Positions 58,909 through 64,000 of a DNA stretch of 64,000 bases are shown here, one piece after another. Position numbers and translations under genes: made by a program. Origin of the DNA: Hymenobacter lucidus (GTDB lineage Bacteria; Bacteroidota; Bacteroidia; Cytophagales; Hymenobacteraceae); contig NZ_JAJADR010000004.1 in the NCBI RefSeq assembly GCF_020447265.1, forward strand, positions 310,001 to 374,000. Reading direction: 5' to 3'. Numbering within the stretch: position 1 is the stretch's first letter; each line of letters begins with the position of its first letter. The notes under the pieces were generated by a model that saw only the letters and a list, made by a program, of their open reading frames with translations, made no database searches and was not told where the DNA came from.

Positions 58909-59370
58909 ATGAAACACTCCAAACCTTCCGCATTGCCCCAGGCCCTAGCCAGCGGCTTTGCCGGCGCCCTGGTGCTCACCGCCATTCACGAAACGGCCCG
59001 CCGTATTTCTCCCGACGCGCCGCGCATGGATGTGCTTGGCATGCGGGGGCTGCGCAAAATTATCGACAAAGCTGAAGCGCCCCAGCCTAATACCGATACG
59101 CTTTTCAACTTGACGATGGCCGGCGACATTCTTTCCAACGGCTTGTACTATAGCCTAGTGGGGAGGAGTAAGAAAGCGTGGGGGCGCGGGGCCCTGCTGG
59201 GGCTGGCGGCCGGCATAGGCGGTGTGGTGCTGCCTGGTCCGCTGGGCCTGGGCGACGCACCCAGCAGCCGCACGCCCCAAACTAAGCTCATGACCGTGGC
59301 CTGGTACCTGTTGGGCGGCCTGGCGGCGGCCGGGGCCTCGCGGCTGTGGAGCCGGGCCGCGAAAAAGTAG
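58909..59370 (+). CDS. Small membrane protein of unknown function
   Basis: The 153-aa product has an N-terminal hydrophobic helix (ALASGFAGALVLTAIHETAR), then MDVLGMRGLRKIIDKAEAPQ. Two further hydrophobic stretches follow: RGALLGLAAGIGGVVLPGPL and KLMTVAWYLLGGLAAAGASR. I recognise no family. It is the first plus-strand gene after the tRNA and is not clearly linked to the FkbM gene, which starts 85 bp later. Confidence 0.72.
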   Translation: MKHSKPSALPQALASGFAGALVLTAIHETARRISPDAPRMDVLGMRGLRKIIDKAEAPQPNTDTLFNLTMAGDILSNGLYYSLVGRSKKAWGRGALLGLAAGIGGVVLPGPLGLGDAPSSRTPQTKLMTVAWYLLGGLAAAGASRLWSRAAKK

Positions 59371-59455
59371 CCTGGCGGACTGTGGCCGCCCCAAGCCGAC
59401 GTGAGCCGAAAGCCGATGCCGCAGATTCGTGCGTTTCCGGCATCTTTGCAGCCTG

Positions 59456-60226
59456 ATGAAAGAACTCCGTAAACTTCTGGTTCGGGCGCTGGGCTTCGAG
59501 CGTTATATCCGCTTCGTGAGCCGCGTGTACCTGCGCTTGGTAGGCGCGGGCTGGGGTAAAGACAAGTATCCGGAGCTGTTTTTCCTGGAAAAGCTCATCA
59601 AGCCCGGCTTCGTCTGTCTCGACATTGGGGCCAACCTAGGTTACTACTCGGTGGCTTTGTCGCGGCTGGCCGGGCCCGGGGGCAAAGTGCTGGCTGTGGA
59701 GCCGATTCCGCTGTTTCAGGAAATCTGGCGTGACAATGTGCGCCTCAGCAGCTACGACAACATCACACTGCTACCCTACGCTCTGGGCGGCGAAAACATG
59801 ACCGTGCGCATGGGCACGCCCGAGCGCAACGGCCTGCTGCACCACGGCATGACCAAAGTGGCGGCCAGCAACACGGCCGAAACCTACGCCCGCACTTACG
59901 AAGTGCCCATGCGCATTCCGGATGAGCTGTTGGCCGATTTGCCCCGGCTCGACTTCGTGAAATGCGACGTGGAAGGCTTCGAATCGGAAGTGTTTCGCAA
60001 CATGCAGGCCACGTTGCGCCGCTTTCAGCCCCTGATTCAGACCGAGCTCAACGGCCTGGAAAACCGCCAGGCTGTAGTGACGCTGCTCGCCGGGCTGGGC
60101 TATAAACCATTTATATTGTCCGAGCGTTTGGAGCTTGTGCCGTGCTCAGCCGAGCAGCTCAGCAGCCCGGTTACGGCTGATTTTTACTTTCAACCCACTA
60201 CCCCCGCTACTTCCCTGGTTTCCTGA
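59456..60226 (+). CDS. FkbM family methyltransferase
   Basis: The 256-aa S-adenosylmethionine-dependent methyltransferase has FVCLDIGANLGYYSVALSRL (SAM-binding motif I) at residues about 50-70, then KVLAVEPIPLFQEIW (motif II). LDFVKCDVEGFESEVFRNMQ is typical of FkbM. These enzymes often O-methylate sugars. The start is at the ATG at 59456, not at the longer frame start at 59429. The stop shares one base with the next gene's start (TGATG), so the two are coupled. Confidence 0.9.
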   Translation: MKELRKLLVRALGFERYIRFVSRVYLRLVGAGWGKDKYPELFFLEKLIKPGFVCLDIGANLGYYSVALSRLAGPGGKVLAVEPIPLFQEIWRDNVRLSSYDNITLLPYALGGENMTVRMGTPERNGLLHHGMTKVAASNTAETYARTYEVPMRIPDELLADLPRLDFVKCDVEGFESEVFRNMQATLRRFQPLIQTELNGLENRQAVVTLLAGLGYKPFILSERLELVPCSAEQLSSPVTADFYFQPTTPATSLVS

Positions 60227-60513
60227 TGGTCAAATTCCTGCTCATCCTCCTCATTGTTTCCTTTGTCGTGCGGTTCATTCTGCCGATAGTATTGCGGCTG
60301 CTGGTCGGCCGGTTTGTGCAGAAGCAGGCCCGGCGTTATGGGCAGCAATTCGGGGGCACGCCCTTCGAAGGTGCTTTCGGCGGCCCGCCGCCGGCCAGTC
60401 CGCCCCCGGGTGGCGGTAATGTCCGCGTCGACTTCGTGCCGCCCAAACCGACCAAAGACAAGCCCCAGAATTTTAAAGGTGGTGAATACGTCGATTTTGA
60501 GGAAGTGAAATAA
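60226..60513 (+). CDS. DUF4834 family small membrane protein
   Basis: The 95-aa product has an N-terminal membrane helix (LLILLIVSFVVRFILPIVLR), a basic stretch, a Gly/Pro-rich linker (FGGPPPASPPPGGGN) and an acidic end GGEYVDFEEVK. This is the usual shape of DUF4834 proteins of Bacteroidota, of unknown function. The ATG overlaps the upstream stop by one base. Confidence 0.82.
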   Translation: MVKFLLILLIVSFVVRFILPIVLRLLVGRFVQKQARRYGQQFGGTPFEGAFGGPPPASPPPGGGNVRVDFVPPKPTKDKPQNFKGGEYVDFEEVK

Positions 60514-60538
60514 GCCGCCGGTAGCTACTACTCCGACA

Positions 60539-60580
60539 CAAAAAATGCCCGTCGCAGAATATGCGGCGGGCATTTTTTTG
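60539..60580. terminator. Bidirectional terminator between DUF4834 and DUF5686 genes
   Basis: AAAAAATGCCCGTCGC and GCGGCGGGCATTTTTT form a stem with one mismatch, with A and T runs on both sides. Confidence 0.85.
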
Positions 60581-60592
60581 CCTGCTAAACTT

Positions 60593-63241
60593 CTAGAAGC
60601 CTAGACCTATCCGCACGCCCGAGTCGAGGCGCTGTCCCGATTGCAGGGAAGTAAAGAAGTCGACACGCACAATTTTGAAGATGTGCTCAATGCCCACGCC
60701 CAACTCGGCATAATTGCCCGACGAAGGCGTGTAGAGGTAGTTGACGGTGGCCACTTCCTGCCACTTGAGCCGGCGAAACAGCGGTATTTTGTTGAACACA
60801 AACCCGTTGAAATGGTGGCTGTAGTGGCCTTCGAGGTACCGCTCGGCAGTGCTGTAGCGGTAGTAGTCGAGCAGCTGAAACTGCTGCTCGAAGCTAACGG
60901 CCAATATCGTGCGGTTGCCGGCGAAGTGGCGAAAATCGATAAATGTAAGGTCTGGGTTGCCCAGGAACGTGCCGGCCTTCACGTTGAGCTGACTTTCCCC
61001 GAACAACCCAAACCCAAACTCTTTGCGGGCTCCCACTTCGAGGCGGCTATAGCGCACATCGGAGCCCAGCACACCCCGGAAGCTCTGGCGAAAACCGAGC
61101 AGCAGCTGCGGAAACCGCGAATTGCCGAGGTTAAACTTGCCGTCGGGGCGGGTAATGTACTGCTGGCCTGGCTGCCACGTCAGGCCCACGTCGAGGGTGG
61201 TGGAGCGGCTGCGGCCGAAGCCGGTGCCTTGGGGCAGCTCGGCGGCCACGGGCTGGTTGGGCGTAAAGGCCCGCCCCGGTATATCCCGGATTACCTCCGT
61301 GGTTTGGTTAAACAACTCGCGCCGGTCGGCGTAGCCGGCGGCCAGGTTCACAAACAGCCCGTTCACCAGCTCCGTCCGGTAGGTCAGCTCCAGGCCGTCG
61401 CGCTGGTAGTATTTGGCGTAGTTGCGGTTGGTGAAGAGCGTGTAGGAGGTGTTTATCAACGGCGTGTTGATGAGCGTCTGCTGGTAGTTGGCGCTGGGGT
61501 CGAAGTCGAGGATGGTGCGGCCCACCGAAAACCCGATGCGGCTGAACGACTCGGGCCGGAACGTGTAGCCGCCGCGCAGGCTGGGGCTGAGCTGCTTGCT
61601 GGCAAAACCGTAGCGCAGCGTGGGCTCCAGGGAGTAGGTGCGCCGGTCTTCGTAGCGCTGGGTGAGGGTGCCCGTCAGGTTGACGACGACGCCTTCCACC
61701 GTGTTGTAGACGATGCCGTCAGAGGGCGAATCGATGGAAATAAAGCGGCGGCGGAAAGTATTATTGTAGGTGTAGCCGCCCAGCAGCACCCCAAACAGGT
61801 CGGGCTTGTTGCGGATGTGGTCCATCGAATCCTGGTAGGGCTTCGACTTGTGGATAACTTCCACGCTGTCTTTTACGCGGTAATCCTTCGTTTCTTCCTC
61901 GCTGAGCGGAATGGGGCGCACCTCGTTCCAATAGGCCTCGTCCCGCTCGTTGGCGCCTTTCTCAATCAGCATCACCTGGCCCTTAGCCATGGGCTCGAAG
62001 GCAATGCCACCCTCGGGCAACGGTATTTGCTCCTGGCCGCGGGTTTTGGCATCGCGCCGCATAGTGCGGGTGAGGCCGCGCAGCTGGGGCCGCTGCTGCC
62101 GGGCTTCGGCCACGGTTTCGCGGTGGGCCGGCTCGTTGGTGGGCGGCGGGGTGGCGGCCACGGCTGGCGGATTGGGATAAGTAGGCGTGACGCGGTAGTT
62201 GGAAAGCACCGCGTTGATGCTGCCGTTGCCCTTGAAACCCAGCCCGCTGGCACTCAGGCTTACTTTCTGCGACTGAATAATCCAAGCCTGGGGGTGGCCG
62301 GGGGCCGGGGCATACAGAATTTCGACGCGCAGCTTATCCACGTACTCGATGCCCGAGTTGGAGTCGAGGGCCAGATCGAGGCTGTGCAGGCGCCAGGTAC
62401 CGTCTTCGGCAATGTAGATGAAGCCCGAAAACGCGGGGTCGATGCGGTGGCGGGGCGTCACGCGGATCTTGTTGATGGTAATGCCGTTCTGCACCGAGGT
62501 GCCCACCAGCTCGTAGCGGTAAAACAGCATGGCATTCTGGGCCACCGGCGACACGAAGCCCCGTTCCGAAAAGCCCGAGGGCAGCAGGTTGTCGTAAAAG
62601 TTGAAGTTTTTGGAAGCCCGGTTGAAGCTGAAGCCCTTGCTGCTGCCGCTCACTCGCGACGAAATCATGCGCTCCTGAATCTTGCCCGGCTGGCGGTAGG
62701 TCATGTCCGACAACGACTCGGAAAGGTATATCACGCCCGGCTTCAGATCGGGGCCCACTTTTACCAGACCCAGAATTTTGCCCGGCACATCGGTGAGCCG
62801 GATGATGGACTTGATGTACATACGGGCGGTAAAAGCGGCTACCTCGGCCCGGTGGTACTTGCGCCAATCAATGGCGTGCTGCACGATGGCGTAGGCCGGG
62901 TCACGGTCGGTGGCCCGGATGAGCACTTCGCCCAGGTTGTAGTTTTCGGGCGTCAGGGTCATGTTCAGCACCGTGGCCGTGTCGCCGGCCGCCACTGTCA
63001 CCGATTCTACGCGGGGCTTAAAGCCCACGTACTGAAACACTAACTCGTATTTGCCCGCTTCCAGCCGCAGCTGGTAATTGCCTTGGTCGTTGGAGGCGGT
63101 ACTGGTGGACGAGCCGCGCACGGCCACGTTGGCAAATGCCAGCGGCTCACCTTTGGGGTCTGTTATTTTGCCGCGTATGATGCCGGCCCAGGTGGCCGTG
63201 GTGCTGAGAAACAGAGTAAGCAGTAGTAGATATCGAAGCAT
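60593..63241 (-). CDS. DUF5686 outer membrane protein with carboxypeptidase-like regulatory domain
   Basis: The 882-aa product starts with a signal peptide (LLLLTLFLSTTATWA). A CarboxypepD_reg-like domain follows (IRGKITDPKGEPLAFANVAV) at residues 20-105, then DPAYAIVQHAIDWRKYHRAE (DUF5686 hallmark, near residue 115). The C-terminal half is a probable transmembrane beta-barrel with alternating aromatic strands, ending in GVRIGLGF. The regulatory domain is the one seen before TonB-dependent receptors, but no plug domain follows. Its role is unknown; it is common in Bacteroidota. Confidence 0.88.
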   Translation of the reverse strand: MLRYLLLLTLFLSTTATWAGIIRGKITDPKGEPLAFANVAVRGSSTSTASNDQGNYQLRLEAGKYELVFQYVGFKPRVESVTVAAGDTATVLNMTLTPENYNLGEVLIRATDRDPAYAIVQHAIDWRKYHRAEVAAFTARMYIKSIIRLTDVPGKILGLVKVGPDLKPGVIYLSESLSDMTYRQPGKIQERMISSRVSGSSKGFSFNRASKNFNFYDNLLPSGFSERGFVSPVAQNAMLFYRYELVGTSVQNGITINKIRVTPRHRIDPAFSGFIYIAEDGTWRLHSLDLALDSNSGIEYVDKLRVEILYAPAPGHPQAWIIQSQKVSLSASGLGFKGNGSINAVLSNYRVTPTYPNPPAVAATPPPTNEPAHRETVAEARQQRPQLRGLTRTMRRDAKTRGQEQIPLPEGGIAFEPMAKGQVMLIEKGANERDEAYWNEVRPIPLSEEETKDYRVKDSVEVIHKSKPYQDSMDHIRNKPDLFGVLLGGYTYNNTFRRRFISIDSPSDGIVYNTVEGVVVNLTGTLTQRYEDRRTYSLEPTLRYGFASKQLSPSLRGGYTFRPESFSRIGFSVGRTILDFDPSANYQQTLINTPLINTSYTLFTNRNYAKYYQRDGLELTYRTELVNGLFVNLAAGYADRRELFNQTTEVIRDIPGRAFTPNQPVAAELPQGTGFGRSRSTTLDVGLTWQPGQQYITRPDGKFNLGNSRFPQLLLGFRQSFRGVLGSDVRYSRLEVGARKEFGFGLFGESQLNVKAGTFLGNPDLTFIDFRHFAGNRTILAVSFEQQFQLLDYYRYSTAERYLEGHYSHHFNGFVFNKIPLFRRLKWQEVATVNYLYTPSSGNYAELGVGIEHIFKIVRVDFFTSLQSGQRLDSGVRIGLGF

Positions 63242-63371
63242 GCGCGGATAAGTCGTAGTGAGTGTGAAGGTAGATGAAAACCCGTCTGGAAAGGTTGCTT
63301 ACATCTGGGTTTTGGTATGATTTCACCAACAGAAGATGCCTTCACAGCTACGAATGCCTGATTTGGAAACA

Positions 63372-63400
63372 AAAAAGGACGACCACTGGTCGTCCTTTTC
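63372..63400. terminator. Terminator after the ferritin-like gene
   Basis: AAAAGGACGACCA and TGGTCGTCCTTTT form a perfect 13-bp stem with A/T-runs, following the gene whose stop is at 63455. Confidence 0.88.
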
Positions 63401-63454
63401 AGGGAATCTACTGGTAAAAATAAGATAATAAGGACCGCTATTGATTCACTAGCG

Positions 63455-64000
63455 CTAATCCAGAAACAGCGTATTGGGCTTAACGAAGTTGCGGGCAATG
63501 GCCTTTACCTTCACATAGTCCAACGGCTCATCGAAAGCCTCAGAAGCGGCGGCGGCCGAAATCGTGCTGTCGGTAGTGATGGTGCGGCCGGCCTGGGCTA
63601 CGTTGTCTTCGCCGGGGAAGGTAATACCGGTGGGCACGCCCGGCGGGGGCGGGTTGGTGCCGGGGCCGTACACATCAGCCGTGGAAGGATTCGTATTTGG
63701 CGAAGGGCCACCCTGGTCGTTACCCGAAATCCAGCTTTTAGGAGACAATTTCGGGTCGGCGCCGGGTGGGGTAGTAGCCGCGCCGGGCCCGGAAACTGCC
63801 GCCGCCAGGCCCCGGCGGATAGTGCGGATGTGGGAGGAGTGTCGGGCTTCCACGGAATGAATGTTCAGGGCCTGCTCCAGAATGTCGGCATTGGTCATCA
63901 GGAAGGGTGCCCCGCCCTTGTAGGCCCGCACGCCGGTATCGACGAACGACTGCGCCACGCCGTAGTACAGGGCCGTGCCGCCAGGCAGCAGGGCCGCCGC
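63455..64000 (-). CDS. Ferritin-like domain protein (5' end beyond the window)
   Basis: The frame is open to 64000, so the start lies outside. The visible 181 residues include an ILEQALNIHSVEARHSSHIR segment of the Ferritin_2 type (E-x-x-H helix). A Pro/Gly-rich linker follows (ATTPPGADPKLSP, PNTNPSTADVYGPGTN), and a short C-terminal helical end (DYVKVKAIARNFVKPNTLFLD). The first ferritin helices would be upstream. Function is not clear; such proteins are common in soil and water bacteria. Confidence 0.78.
   Translation of the reverse strand, partial: AAALLPGGTALYYGVAQSFVDTGVRAYKGGAPFLMTNADILEQALNIHSVEARHSSHIRTIRRGLAAAVSGPGAATTPPGADPKLSPKSWISGNDQGGPSPNTNPSTADVYGPGTNPPPPGVPTGITFPGEDNVAQAGRTITTDSTISAAAASEAFDEPLDYVKVKAIARNFVKPNTLFLD

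Noticed and set aside
60641..63043. 800-codon plus-strand ORF opposite the DUF5686 gene
   Set aside because: Antisense shadow; the minus-strand product has a signal peptide and conserved domains.

Overview
The window looks like a chromosomal segment from a GC-rich Bacteroidota bacterium, most likely Cytophagales and Hymenobacter-like. The support is high GC with strong antisense shadow ORFs, a T9SS C-terminal sorting domain on a giant surface protein, DUF5686/carboxypeptidase-regulatory and DUF4834 proteins, TAnnTTTG-type promoter boxes, and a type VI secretion system of the Bacteroidota class (T6SSiii: TssN, TssO and TssK/TssG/TssF of that class, with no TssJLM).

Layout: 1-2986 is housekeeping (end of a UbiA-like membrane protein, bifunctional NAD(P)H-hydrate repair enzyme, lipoprotein). 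2998-26405 is a T6SS island: tssG(-), then tssN-tssK-tssO-tssE-tssF(+); a three-gene minus-strand effector operon (Hcp domain fused to a lipase, ankyrin protein, 123-aa protein); tssH/clpV(-); tssB-tssC-hcp(+); an orphan SUKH immunity gene; then a minus-strand unit of VgrG, a PAAR-like DUF4280-HINT-nuclease toxin and its YezG-type immunity gene, followed by an array of displaced, progressively decayed copies of the nuclease tip and immunity gene. A divergent pair (357-aa protein plus MORN-like lipoprotein) next to vgrG may be another effector/immunity set. 26704-28306 holds msrB and sdaAA.

28357-31916 is an intact-looking IS1595-family transposon with 26-bp perfect terminal inverted repeats and an 8-bp target duplication. 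It carries a Panacea-type toxin-antitoxin pair, a P63C-domain protein and the transposase, and it has landed beside the terminator shared by sdaAA and a 2310-aa T9SS-exported beta-helix protein (31976-38908).

39335-45438 carries a degenerate channel-like membrane protein, lutB and two tandem M28 peptidases. 45557-53738 holds ispF, then a TetR-TolC-HlyD-RND efflux operon ending in an unusual acyl-carrier-like gene that has Thr at the usual phosphopantetheine Ser position. 53813-64000 is a mixed set (DUF1232, NlpC/P60, HEMEH small protein, SDR, Ser/Gly-rich protein, tRNA-Thr, FkbM methyltransferase, DUF4834, DUF5686, partial ferritin-like).

How it works together: the T6SS sheath (TssBC), tube (Hcp), baseplate (TssEFGK), spike (VgrG and PAAR-like toxin) and recycling ATPase (TssH) would deliver at least two recognisable antibacterial payloads. 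One is a lipase carried as an Hcp fusion; the other is a nuclease carried on the spike tip. Each has adjacent candidate immunity genes. The decayed nuclease/YezG cassettes show that the spike-borne toxin tip has been replaced or duplicated repeatedly while old immunity genes were kept. All functional statements are read from motifs and context; no database search was run.
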